Assembly: GCF_001808955.1 (NCBI RefSeq)
Contig: NZ_KV795254.1
Span: 186,296 to 224,362 of the forward strand
DNA: 38,067 nt
From: Rothia sp. HMSC078H08
GTDB taxonomy: Bacteria > Actinomycetota > Actinomycetes > Actinomycetales > Micrococcaceae
Direction: 5' to 3'
Position numbers and translations under genes: made by a program. The notes below the pieces were generated by a model, which saw only the letters and a list, made by a program, of their open reading frames with translations, had not been told where the DNA came from and ran no database searches. Of this stretch, positions 26,257-37,834 are shown piece by piece. Each line of letters opens with the position of its first letter. Position 1 is the first letter of the stretch.

Positions 26257-27213
26257 ATGGCTGAAAACATGCATAACGAGAGTGATCATTCGGTTTTGGA
26301 TGCGCCGCGCATCCGCACCGTGGCGCTGGACGCGGGCTACTCCAGCGTAAACCTCTACGATGAAGTCGACTCCACCACCACCCGCGCCCGCGAGCTACTT
26401 ATGGACGGCACGGACCCCGAACGCGAACAGCTCGGTGAGCTCTCCGTCTACGCCAGCCTCTACCAAAGCGCCGGACGCGGCCGCCTCGCCCGAGCCTGGA
26501 CTGCCCCTCCCGGAGCCTGCCTCGCCGCGAGTATCGTGGTGCGCCCGCACGCCTCCGCAGACCCGCTCGCCCGAGAACTCCCCGAAGGCAGCTACCACTG
26601 GATGACCCTCATCGCCGGGCTCAGCGTGGTCGATATTTGGCGCAGCTACGGCGTGGATGCCGCCCTCAAATGGCCCAACGACGTCATCGCGCAGGGCGCT
26701 AAGGGGTGCGGAATTCTCGCCCAGCTCGTTCCCGAAAGCGGCTCCACCGAGGGGCAGCGCAGCATCATTGTGGGCATCGGCCAGAACACGAACATGTCCG
26801 CCGAACAGCTGCCCGTACCCACTGCCACCAGCCTGAGCCTGTGCACCGGGCAGGTCATCGACTCCTCCGAGGTGCTCGCCCGACTGCTCGGCATCTTCGC
26901 CCGCCGCTACCGCGCCTTCGTGCGCGCCGGTGGTGACCCCGAACGCCCCGACCCCCTCAACCCCGACCCCCTCAACCCACAGAGCATCAGCCTGCTCGAC
27001 CAGGCACGCGCCTCCACCGCAACCCTCGGAGCCAGCGTGCGCATGAGCCTGCCCGACGGAAGCACCGTAGATGGCATTGCCGAAGACCTCGATGCGCAGG
27101 GGCGCATCCTCATTCGCCGCGAGGACGGAACCATAGAGCCCTACGCGGTGGGCGATATTGAGCATCTTCGCCCCGCCAACGGTAGCTACGGAGATTTTCA
27201 GCAGGCACACTAG
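26257..27213 (+). CDS. birA: Biotin--[acetyl-CoA-carboxylase] ligase
   Basis: 318 residues. It activates biotin with ATP and attaches it to the AccA biotinyl lysine. Motifs: GRGRLARAW (73-81, biotinyl-AMP loop), LKWPNDV (137-143) and KGCGILAQL (149-157), with a C-terminal SH3-like cap (GRILIRREDGTIEPYAVGDIEHLRP). No N-terminal winged helix is present, so this is a mono-functional enzyme and not a repressor. AGAAAGG lies 8 bases before the ATG at 26257; the GTG at 26248 overlaps that site and is rejected. A 15-base direct repeat at 26950-26979 makes PDPLNPDPLNP, probably a surface loop. A PH-domain gene follows. Confidence 0.94.
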   Translation: MAENMHNESDHSVLDAPRIRTVALDAGYSSVNLYDEVDSTTTRARELLMDGTDPEREQLGELSVYASLYQSAGRGRLARAWTAPPGACLAASIVVRPHASADPLARELPEGSYHWMTLIAGLSVVDIWRSYGVDAALKWPNDVIAQGAKGCGILAQLVPESGSTEGQRSIIVGIGQNTNMSAEQLPVPTATSLSLCTGQVIDSSEVLARLLGIFARRYRAFVRAGGDPERPDPLNPDPLNPQSISLLDQARASTATLGASVRMSLPDGSTVDGIAEDLDAQGRILIRREDGTIEPYAVGDIEHLRPANGSYGDFQQAH

Positions 27214-27337
27214 AACCAACCTATAAAGTTTCTGCCCATAAAATTTTGCCCGGCACAGCAACACTGAATACGCCCGCACCACCTCAAACCGGCGCCTCTA
27301 ATCCGGTACACACCCACCAGCACAGCTAAGGAACACC

Positions 27338-27826
27338 ATGCGCCTGCGCGGAAAACTCAACCCCGGTGAGCATGTCATCATCGCCACCCGACAGCACTAC
27401 GGTGCTCTGCTGCCCGCGCTCGCCTACCTGCTGGTTGCTATCGCCGCCTCAACCTTTGCCTCCACGGCACGGTCCTCACCGATTCTGTGGACTCTCGGCA
27501 CGATGTGTGCGGTGGGTGCCCTGCTTGGTGCTGTGCGTACTGCCTGGCGGTGGGTTACCACCTACTACCTGCTGACCACCCATCGGCTCGTAGTGCGCCG
27601 CGGTGTGATGACCCGTAGCGGAGACGAATCCCTCTACCTGGATTCCATGGGCGAGCGCTGGGCAAAACAGCGTGGCCCGGGTGCCTGGTTGGGCTATGGG
27701 TCCGTGTATGTGGTCTGCCGCGGAGCGCATCACCGTCTGACCTATGTGCCTGAACCCAAGCGTTTTGAAAAAGAAATTAAATCCGCTCGACGCGACTACT
27801 ACGCCCTGCGTTCCCGCTATATCTAG
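27338..27826 (+). CDS. PH domain-containing membrane protein
   Basis: 162 residues with two membrane segments (about 21-41 and 48-66) followed by a bacterial PH-like domain (TTYYLLTTHRLVVRRGVMTRSGDESLYLDSM, then GYGSVYVV). It matches the small actinobacterial PH protein found beside birA, for example Rv3278c near birA in M. tuberculosis. The role is unknown; a membrane-associated scaffold is likely. TAAGGA lies 8 bases before the ATG. The gene follows birA by 124 bases and precedes the adenylate cyclase by about 290 bases. Confidence 0.85.
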   Translation: MRLRGKLNPGEHVIIATRQHYGALLPALAYLLVAIAASTFASTARSSPILWTLGTMCAVGALLGAVRTAWRWVTTYYLLTTHRLVVRRGVMTRSGDESLYLDSMGERWAKQRGPGAWLGYGSVYVVCRGAHHRLTYVPEPKRFEKEIKSARRDYYALRSRYI

Positions 27827-28117
27827 CCCTCTCTGGGGTGCGTCCGCCCACTATAAGGAGGGTGGACCGGTTGGCTCGGAGCCTAACCCGGCGCCTAAAT
27901 CTGCCGAAAAAATGCGGATTAGAGTATTCTTAAATGTGAATTACTCCACTAAAATATCTTTGGGTGCGGGCGCTTTGACGCCCAAAACACCGCAGTGGGG
28001 GGTATATTAACAAGGCGCTATACAGTGAAGCAGTGCACAATCGACGCACGGCACACGCCAGCGCATCCGCACGACAGAACAGATAATCCGGCAGATATGA
28101 AAGGAGCGGCAGCGGCA

Positions 28118-29269
28118 ATGAGCACGGCAGACCACCATGAACCTGCGCACTCTCCGCAGGGTACCGGCGCCACCATGGGCCCCGAAACCCAAATGCTGAA
28201 CCTCAAAATTCTGCAGAACCTCGCCCAGAACAATATCTACCGCGACGAGGAATCCAAGGCAGGGATTCGAGCCCTCGAAAAGTCGCTCCTGGGACAGGGT
28301 CGCCGCTACACCCCCGTAGAAGCTGCAGAGTGCGCCGGACTTCCCCTCGAAACCGCCCAGCGTATCTGGCACAATGTGGGCTTCCCGACAATCCCCAACC
28401 ACTCGCCCTACTTCACTGAAACAGACGTGCAGATGCTCGCCGACCTGCAGAAGTTGGACGCAGAAGGCGACATTCGTATGGAATATGTGGCATCCCTCGT
28501 GCGCGCTGAAGGTCAACTGACCGACCGTACCGTCGCCTGGCAGATTGAGGCGCTCGTGCACAACATTATGGTCACCGAAAACCTCAGCGATAATGATGCC
28601 CGCCGCAAGCTCCTCAAAGACTTCCCGCGTTACCTCGAGGTTCTCGAGCGTCTGGCGCTCTACGCATACCGTCGCCAGATGTACGCCGGAATCCTGCGCC
28701 TGGGATTGCGCGAAAACAACGTGACCACCTCCGGACTTTCCCGCCTGCCCCTGGTGCGAGGCGTAGGGTTCGTTGACCTGGTTTCCTATACCTCCCTGGT
28801 GCGTAACCTGGACGCCGCGGCTCTTTCTCAGCTCATCAACCACTTTGAGCAGAGCTGCCTGGACGTCATCGCACCCCTGGGCGGTCGCATTATCAAGACC
28901 CTCGGTGACGAAGTCTTCTTCCTCACCGAAACCCCGGACACTATCGCAGAAATTAGCCTGCAGCTCTCCGAAAAGATCGGCGCCGACCCGCAGCTACCGG
29001 AAGCCCGCGTCGCCTTCATTTGGGGCGAGGTTCTGGCTAACCGCGGCGACGTGTACGGCTCCAGCGTGAACCTGGCTGCGCGCCTGGTCTCCCTCGCTGA
29101 ACCGGGTACCGTGCTGACCGATAATGAGACAGCAAACACGCTCCGACAGGTGGGAAATCGCTATACTCTCACCTCTCAAGGGACGCGAAACGTTAGAAGC
29201 TTTGGTAACGTAGACCCCGTGGCGGTGACTCGTCGCGCGAACTACACAATGGAGATAGACCTCTCATGA
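28118..29269 (+). CDS. Class III adenylate cyclase with N-terminal regulatory domain
   Basis: 383 residues from the ATG at 28118, which has AAGGAG 11 bases upstream; earlier in-frame starts at 27995 and 28097 give unrelated extensions. The N-terminal half (30-205) resembles the helical regulatory domain of Rv1264-type cyclases (ALEKSLLGQGRRYTPVEAAECAGL, NHSPYFTETDVQMLADL). The catalytic domain (210-383) has the two metal aspartates Asp220 (FVDLVSYTSL) and Asp264 (KTLGDEVFF), Lys260 for adenine recognition, Asp311, and the transition-state pair Asn318 and Arg322 (YGSSVNLAARL). It should make cAMP. Its stop overlaps the next gene's start by four bases (ATGA), so the two are translationally coupled. 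Upstream, TTGACG (27975) and TATATT (28003) are separated by 22 bases, too far for a normal promoter. Confidence 0.92.
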   Translation: MSTADHHEPAHSPQGTGATMGPETQMLNLKILQNLAQNNIYRDEESKAGIRALEKSLLGQGRRYTPVEAAECAGLPLETAQRIWHNVGFPTIPNHSPYFTETDVQMLADLQKLDAEGDIRMEYVASLVRAEGQLTDRTVAWQIEALVHNIMVTENLSDNDARRKLLKDFPRYLEVLERLALYAYRRQMYAGILRLGLRENNVTTSGLSRLPLVRGVGFVDLVSYTSLVRNLDAAALSQLINHFEQSCLDVIAPLGGRIIKTLGDEVFFLTETPDTIAEISLQLSEKIGADPQLPEARVAFIWGEVLANRGDVYGSSVNLAARLVSLAEPGTVLTDNETANTLRQVGNRYTLTSQGTRNVRSFGNVDPVAVTRRANYTMEIDLS

Positions 29270-30159
29270 CTGAACTGAAACTACGTACCGGTGGTGCAAC
29301 GCACCGCGGCGCACATCGAGAAAATAACGAAGATTCGATGGTCGTCGCCGGTTCCCTTTGCGTGGTCGCGGACGGCATGGGAGGCCACGAAGCCGGCGAA
29401 GTAGCATCGCGTCTGTGCGTGCGTCAGCTTGCCTACTCGCCCTTCTTCACCATGCCCGGTGGCCGTAGCGAAGAGGAGCAGCAGGCCTACGCTGAACGCC
29501 TCGCCGCCATTGACGAATCCGACCCCGCCAAGCGCCGTCGCCGCGCAAACACCCTGCTTAACAATGAAATCGTGGGCACCCTGAACCGCCTGCACGATAT
29601 CCTTGGCGAAACCAACGAAGAAATTAAGCAGGCGCTCTCCCGCGCCGGCGGCACGACCGTCACCGGCGCCTGGCTGACCAGCATCGGTGACCGTAACCTG
29701 TGGGTTATTTTCAACGTGGGTGACTCCCGAACCTACCGCCTGCTGCGTGAGGACGAGGGTATTCACCACTCCGCCATGGAGAAGCTGCCCGGCGCTGAAG
29801 GGGCCGCCTCGCTGGAGCAGGTCACCACTGACCACTCCGAGGTGCAGTACCTGGTTGACGAGGGTCAGATTACCGCCCTGGAGGCGCTGACCCACCCGCG
29901 CCGCAACGTGATTACCCGCGCGCTGGGTACCGGCAACTACTGGGAACCGGACTTCTGGGTTCTGCCCGCCCGCGCCGGTGACCGCCTGATGCTCTGCTCC
30001 GATGGTCTTTCCGGTGAGCTTTCGCACGAATACATGGCGCGTGTACTCACCTCGATCCGCCACCCGCAGGACGCCGCTGACGTGCTCCAGCACGAGGCGC
30101 TGCGTTCCGGCGGCCGCGACAACATTACCGTGATTGTTGCCGACGCTGTCGAAGCCTAA
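29266..30159 (+). CDS. PP2C-family serine/threonine protein phosphatase
   Basis: 297 residues. Metal-binding motifs of PP2C: RENNEDS (Asp23), VVADGMGGHEAGE (Asp36, Gly37), NVGDSRTYRL, LMLCSDGLSGELS and GGRDNITVIV. It has an insert of about 50 residues after the second motif (ESDPAKRRRRANTLLNNE). There is no membrane segment, unlike the PstP of the cell-division locus, so it is a soluble phosphatase. It overlaps the cyclase gene by ATGA and ends at a strong hairpin. The pairing suggests joint control of cAMP and protein phosphorylation, but this is inference. Confidence 0.93.
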   Translation: MTELKLRTGGATHRGAHRENNEDSMVVAGSLCVVADGMGGHEAGEVASRLCVRQLAYSPFFTMPGGRSEEEQQAYAERLAAIDESDPAKRRRRANTLLNNEIVGTLNRLHDILGETNEEIKQALSRAGGTTVTGAWLTSIGDRNLWVIFNVGDSRTYRLLREDEGIHHSAMEKLPGAEGAASLEQVTTDHSEVQYLVDEGQITALEALTHPRRNVITRALGTGNYWEPDFWVLPARAGDRLMLCSDGLSGELSHEYMARVLTSIRHPQDAADVLQHEALRSGGRDNITVIVADAVEA

Positions 30160-30175
30160 ACTTCATACCTTGTGA

Positions 30176-30231
30176 TTCACCCCCGCCCTCTACAGGTACT
30201 CGCGCGAGTGCCTGCAGGAGGCGGGGGTGAA
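30176..30231 (+). terminator. Terminator after the PP2C gene
   Basis: TTCACCCCCGCC (30176-30187) pairs with GGCGGGGGTGAA (30220-30231). The interior (CTACAGGTACTCGCG against CGCGAGTGCCTGCAG) pairs with few mismatches, giving a stem of about 28 bases. Confidence 0.85.
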
Positions 30232-30373
30232 CTGTATCCGCGCACAGAAACTAAGGAAGCGCAATCCGGTAAGTGGCTACGGCACTCTTGCCTCATCGTT
30301 TGCCTCATCGTTCGCGCTCGCGGAACCTGCCAATATGACGAGCGATAGGGGAGAGGCGGATCAAAAACGCTAG

Positions 30374-32614
<2,241 letters not shown>

Positions 32615-32659
32615 GCCCGGTAGCGGGGTCATCTGAATCTGACCCCTGCAATATATAGA

Positions 32660-32699
32660 GCATTCAGGCTCTGAAGCGCGTGGTTCAGAGCCTGAATGC
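32660..32699 (+). terminator. Terminator after ligA
   Basis: Perfect 16-base stem GCATTCAGGCTCTGAA (32660-32675) / TTCAGAGCCTGAATGC (32684-32699) with an 8-base loop, followed by CAATTTTTGG. This is a classic intrinsic terminator. Confidence 0.95.
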
Positions 32700-33007
32700 C
32701 AATTTTTGGCATTTGTAATTACCACAGCTTTTAAGGCGGAAGCGCCTTAAAACACTCCCAAAGCGAAGAAATATTTAAAAAATATTTACACGCCGTTCAA
32801 AACCCTTAAAGGTGGTGCTCATTCACCCCGATTCGGAAAGCTCAGTGGGGGAGTGCACTCGGGGTTAAGTCCCTAGAAAACCCCGAAATTCCGGGGTGAA
32901 ACCCTTAAGATACGCGGGGTTCTAGGTCTTGATTAATGTTTCCTGCACTTTTAACCTGAAAGAACCCTGGGAGAACCCGGGACGTTCACTGTGAACTTGA
33001 AATCAGG
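32700..33007. other. Gene-free stretch between ligA terminator and Rpf-like promoter, rich in hairpins
   Basis: No credible gene in about 300 bases. TTTTAAGGCG/CGCCTTAAAA (32729-32752, loop GAAG) is a second terminator-like hairpin. Two AAATATTT palindromes lie at 32769-32787. CCTAGAA...TTCTAGG (32872-32878 and 32920-32926) encloses CCCCG/CGGGG hairpin arms (32881-32896). The near-repeat AAACCCTTAA occurs near 32801 and 32900. A perfect palindrome GTTCACTGTGAAC (32984-32996) sits just upstream of the promoter below and may bind a regulator. Confidence 0.5.
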
Positions 33008-33036
33008 TTGGAATCATAAAAAACCTCGGTTATCTT
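33008..33036 (+). promoter_or_regulatory. Promoter candidate of the Rpf-like gene
   Basis: TTGGAA (33008-33013) and TATCTT (33031-33036) are separated by exactly 17 bases. The predicted transcription start near 33043 gives a leader of about 270 bases. The palindrome at 32984-32996 lies directly upstream of the -35 element, a good position for an activator. Confidence 0.5.
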
Positions 33037-33042
33037 TGAGAC

Positions 33043-33311
33043 CAGACAGATTCTCGCAAGGGAATCGCCTGTGTGGTTTCAAGCTTGGAATGCTTGAAAC
33101 GATGCCCGGTTCTACCGCACGTCCCCACCGAGGAAGTGCCACCCGGATTCCGCACACAAGTGCAGAATCGCTCACGGTGACATGAAATCGGTGGAGAGCC
33201 GCTCACATGGTAGAGCCAGAACATGAGTAACCTACTTCGTTATCAAAGGGTGAGCGGCAGCGCGCTAGAGTTCCGGGGACGGAACGAGCGGGGACGGCCC
33301 CAAGGAGCATT
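33043..33311 (+). promoter_or_regulatory. Long structured 5' leader of the Rpf-like gene, candidate cis-regulatory RNA
   Basis: Successive hairpins: GATTCTC-GCAA-GGGAATC (33049-33066, GNRA tetraloop), GTTTCAAGC/GCTTGAAAC (33077-33085 and 33093-33101), GATTC-GCAC/GTGC-GAATC (about 33145-33170), CCACCGA (33125) with TCGGTGG (33188), GCCGCTCAC/GTGAGCGGC (33198-33206 and 33250-33258), and GTTCC/GGAAC (about 33269-33284) just before the ribosome-binding site AAGGAG. Actinobacterial rpf genes often have c-di-AMP (ydaO) riboswitches, but I could not match the conserved ydaO core segments here. Confidence 0.5.
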
Positions 33312-34082
33312 ATGAAGAACACTTCCATTCGTCGTACCGCAGCAGCTCTCGCCATCGGTGGCGCTGTAGCAGCTACCATGTCGATGCCCGCTGCAAACGC
33401 AGTAGACGGTGCTACCTGGGACGCACTGGCACAGTGCGAGTCCGGTGGCAACTGGTCCATCAACACCGGTAACGGCTTCTACGGCGGTCTGCAGTTCACC
33501 CAGCAGTCCTGGAACGGCGTCGGCATGTCCGGCTCCCCCGCGACCGCTACCCGTGCACAGCAGATCGAGGCTGGCGAGCGTCTGCTCGCTATCCAGGGCT
33601 GGGGCGCATGGCCCGCATGCTCCGCTAAGCTTGGCCTCTACGGCAAGACCGGCGCAGCTCCCACCTACACCGAGCCCACCACCACCGTGGCTGCACAGTC
33701 GCAGACCCAGCAGACCTACACCGCACCCGCGGCACAGGCTGCACCCGCAGCTCCTGCAGCTCAGGCTGCACCCGCAGCAGTTGAGGCTCCCGCAGCAGCA
33801 CCCGCTGCACCGGCAGCTCCCGTAGCAGTTGAGGCACCCGCAGCAGTTGAGGCTCCCGCAGCTCCCGCCGCAGCACCGGCAGTTGAGGCTCCCGCAGCTC
33901 CCGCTGCAGCTCCCAAGGCTGCAGCAGGCACCTACACCGTGGTTCCCGGTGACTCCCTCTCGCTGATCGCTGCAAAGCTCGGCGTTGCAGGCGGCTACCA
34001 GGCAATCGCAGCTGCGAACACCGACATCATCTACAACGTTGACCTGATCTTCCCCGGCCAGGTTCTGACCATCCCCGCCTAA
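33312..34082 (+). CDS. Secreted Rpf-like transglycosylase with LysM domain
   Basis: 256 residues. Signal peptide 1-30 (MKNTSIRRTAAALAIGG...ANA). The transglycosylase-like (resuscitation-promoting factor) domain spans about 31-107: WDALAQCESGGNWSINTGNGFYGGLQF with catalytic Glu43, and the Cys42/Cys pair (WPACSAKLGL) that forms the domain disulfide. An Ala/Pro/Val/Glu linker made of repeated APAA and VEAP units covers about 120-205. A C-terminal LysM (TYTVVPGDSLSLIAAKLG...VLTIPA) binds peptidoglycan. It cleaves cell-wall glycan and probably supports growth and separation. AAGGAG lies 6 bases before the ATG. The gene has its own promoter and long structured leader. Confidence 0.93.
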   Translation: MKNTSIRRTAAALAIGGAVAATMSMPAANAVDGATWDALAQCESGGNWSINTGNGFYGGLQFTQQSWNGVGMSGSPATATRAQQIEAGERLLAIQGWGAWPACSAKLGLYGKTGAAPTYTEPTTTVAAQSQTQQTYTAPAAQAAPAAPAAQAAPAAVEAPAAAPAAPAAPVAVEAPAAVEAPAAPAAAPAVEAPAAPAAAPKAAAGTYTVVPGDSLSLIAAKLGVAGGYQAIAAANTDIIYNVDLIFPGQVLTIPA

Positions 34083-34121
34083 GGATTAACCCCCAAGCGT
34101 AACGTGGACACGTTGTAGCCC

Positions 34122-34157
34122 AACGCCCCGCACCTCATACGAGGAGCGGGGCGTTGA
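34122..34157 (+). terminator. Terminator after the Rpf-like gene
   Basis: CAACGCCCCGC (34122-34132) pairs with GCGGGGCGTTG (34147-34157), and CCTC/GAGG pairs inside around ATAC, followed by AGTATTTAA. Confidence 0.9.
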
Positions 34158-34256
34158 GTATTTAACCCGAAAACAGGGGAGAAGAACACCGCCTGAACAC
34201 ACAAACCAGCAGGTAAACCCTCCAACCCCCAATGAGACGGAAAACGCAACCTCCAC

Positions 34257-34262
34257 TACACT
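34257..34262 (+). promoter_or_regulatory. Possible -10 element of the gatCAB operon
   Basis: TACACT lies 35 bases before the gatC start, with only a poor -35. The GGGAG ribosome-binding site follows at about 34285. Confidence 0.3.
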
Positions 34263-34297
34263 AGAGAAGAGACAAGAAAACAAACTACGGGAGAACC

Positions 34298-34594
34298 ATG
34301 TCTGCCATCACCTTTGAACAGGTAAAGCACCTGGCATCGCTGGCACTCATTGAGATGACCGATGAAGAACTCACCGCGATGGCGTCTGAGCTGGACGTCA
34401 TCGTCGCATCCGTTGAGACCATGTCGCAGAAAGCAACTGCCGACATCCCCGCGACCAGCCACCCCATCCCCCTCGAGAACGTCTTCCGTGAAGACGTACC
34501 CGTCACCACCCTCACCCAGGAAGAGGCGCTCTCCGGCGCCCCCGACGCACAGGACGGCAAGTTCCGCGTGCCGGCAATCCTCGACGAAGACTAA
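34298..34594 (+). CDS. gatC: Asp-tRNA(Asn)/Glu-tRNA(Gln) amidotransferase subunit C
   Basis: 98 residues, the usual GatC size. It stabilises the GatAB complex. Typical helical start ITFEQVKHLASLALIEMTDEEL and the C-terminal arm with LRED-like NVFREDVPV and FRVPAILDED. First gene of gatCAB; GGGAG precedes the ATG. gatA follows after 15 bases. Confidence 0.95.
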   Translation: MSAITFEQVKHLASLALIEMTDEELTAMASELDVIVASVETMSQKATADIPATSHPIPLENVFREDVPVTTLTQEEALSGAPDAQDGKFRVPAILDED

Positions 34595-34609
34595 GAGGAG
34601 AACAACCAA

Positions 34610-36213
<1,604 letters not shown>

Positions 36214-36214
<1 letters not shown>

Positions 36215-37719
36215 TGAGTGAAGAAGTCCTCAGCTTCGAAGAAGCCATCGAAAAGTACGACCCGGTCCTCGGCTTCGAGGTGCACGTCGAACTGAACACC
36301 AAGACCAAGATGTTCGACTCCGCACCCAACGAGTTCGGCGATACGCCCAACACCAACGTCACCCCCGTATCGCTCGGCCTGCCCGGCGCGTTGCCCATGG
36401 TGAACAAGACCGCTGTTGAGTCCGCCATCAAGCTCGGCCTGGCACTGGGCTGCGAGATTGCAGACAAGTCCTACTTCGCCCGCAAGAACTACTTCTACCC
36501 GGACTCCCCGAAGAACTTCCAGACCTCCCAGGCTGGCGGCCCCATCGCGGAAAACGGCTCCCTGGACGTTGAACTCGAAGACGGCACCATCTTCACCGTC
36601 GAAATCGAGCGCGCCCACATGGAAGAAGACGCAGGCAAGCTCACCCACGTCGGCGGCGCAGACGGCCGAATCCAGGGTGCAACCTCCTCCCTGGTCGACT
36701 ACAACCGCGCAGGCGTGCCCCTGATCGAGATCGTCACCCGACCCATCGTCGGTGCCGGCGAGCGCGCACCCGAACTGGCACGCGCCTACGTTGCCGCAAT
36801 CCGCGACATCGTACGCTCCCTCGGCATCTCCGACGCCCGCATGGAACGCGGTAACGTCCGATGCGACGCCAACGTCTCCCTCATGCCCAAGGGCGCAGAG
36901 AAGTTCGGCACCCGCTCCGAAACCAAGAACGTGAACTCCCTCCGTTCCGTTGAGCGCGCCGTCCGCTACGAGATTCGCCGCCACGCAGCAATCCTCGAAC
37001 GCGGCGAAAAGGTCACCCAGGAGACCCGCCACTGGCACGAAGACACCCGCGAAACCTCCTCGGGCCGCCCCAAGTCCGACGCTGACGACTACCGTTACTT
37101 CCCCGAACCGGACCTCGTACCGGTCGTCACCAACAGCGAATGGATTGAGCGTCTGCGCGCCGAACTGCCCGAACCCCCGGCAGAACGCCGCCGCCGCCTC
37201 AAGGGCGAGTGGGGCTACTCCGACGAAGAGTTCCGCGACGTCGTCAACGCTGGCGCACTCGACGTTATCGAAGAGACCGTCGCCGCAGGCGCAACCGCAG
37301 CAGCCGCCCGCAAGTGGTGGATGGGCGAGATCGCCCGCCGCGCAAAGCAGGCTGAAGTTGAGCTCACCGCCCTCGGCGTGGAGCCCGCAACCGTGGTCGC
37401 CCTCGAAGCGCTCATCTCCGAAGGCAAGATCAACGACAAGATCGCCCGCCAGGTGCTCGAGTTCGTCCTCGCCGGTGAAGGCACCCCCGCCGAAATCGTT
37501 GAGGCACGCGGCCTCGCCGTGGTCTCTGACGACGGCGCGCTCACCGCAGCCGTTCAGGAAGCCCTGGCAGCAATGCCCGACGTTGCCGACAAGATCCGTG
37601 CCGGTAAGGTTCAGGCTGCTGGCGCTATCGTCGGTCAGGTCATGAAGGCTACCCGCGGTCAGGCTGATGCCGCCCGCGTGCGTGAGCTGATTCTGGCCGA
37701 GTGCGGCGTGGAGGGCTAA
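36214..37719 (+). CDS. gatB: Asp-tRNA(Asn)/Glu-tRNA(Gln) amidotransferase subunit B
   Basis: 501 residues. It phosphorylates and amidates the mischarged aminoacyl-tRNA. N-terminal [32 protein letters not shown], a [28 protein letters not shown] block, and the [13 protein letters not shown] and [12 protein letters not shown] motifs. The C-terminal helical and YqeY-like tail (about 350-501) binds tRNA. The start codon overlaps the gatA stop by one base. A strong hairpin follows the stop. Confidence 0.97.
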
Positions 37720-37741
37720 GCTCTTCCGCTGACCCGGTTCT

Positions 37742-37789
37742 AACGAAAGAGGCGCTGTCTCCCGTGTGGGAGGCGGCGCCTCTTTCGTT
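37742..37789 (+). terminator. Terminator of the gatCAB operon
   Basis: AACGAAAGAGGCGC (37742-37755) pairs perfectly with GCGCCTCTTTCGTT (37776-37789), with a further CTCCC/GGGAG pair inside around GTGT, followed by TTCCC. Confidence 0.95.
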
Positions 37790-37834
37790 TTCCCTAATTT
37801 CGCTTGGGATACGGCGTTCCGTCTGGCTCCGCTT

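Noticed and set aside
27975..28008. TTGACG/TATATT promoter before the adenylate cyclase
   Set aside because: The 22-base spacer is too long for a normal sigma-70-type promoter.
33043..33311. ydaO-type c-di-AMP riboswitch
   Set aside because: Context fits, but I could not find the conserved core segments; kept only as an unclassified structured leader.
33720..33920. Repetitive Ala/Pro-coding DNA as a possible CRISPR or satellite repeat
   Set aside because: It is an in-frame low-complexity linker of the Rpf-like protein, without spacers.
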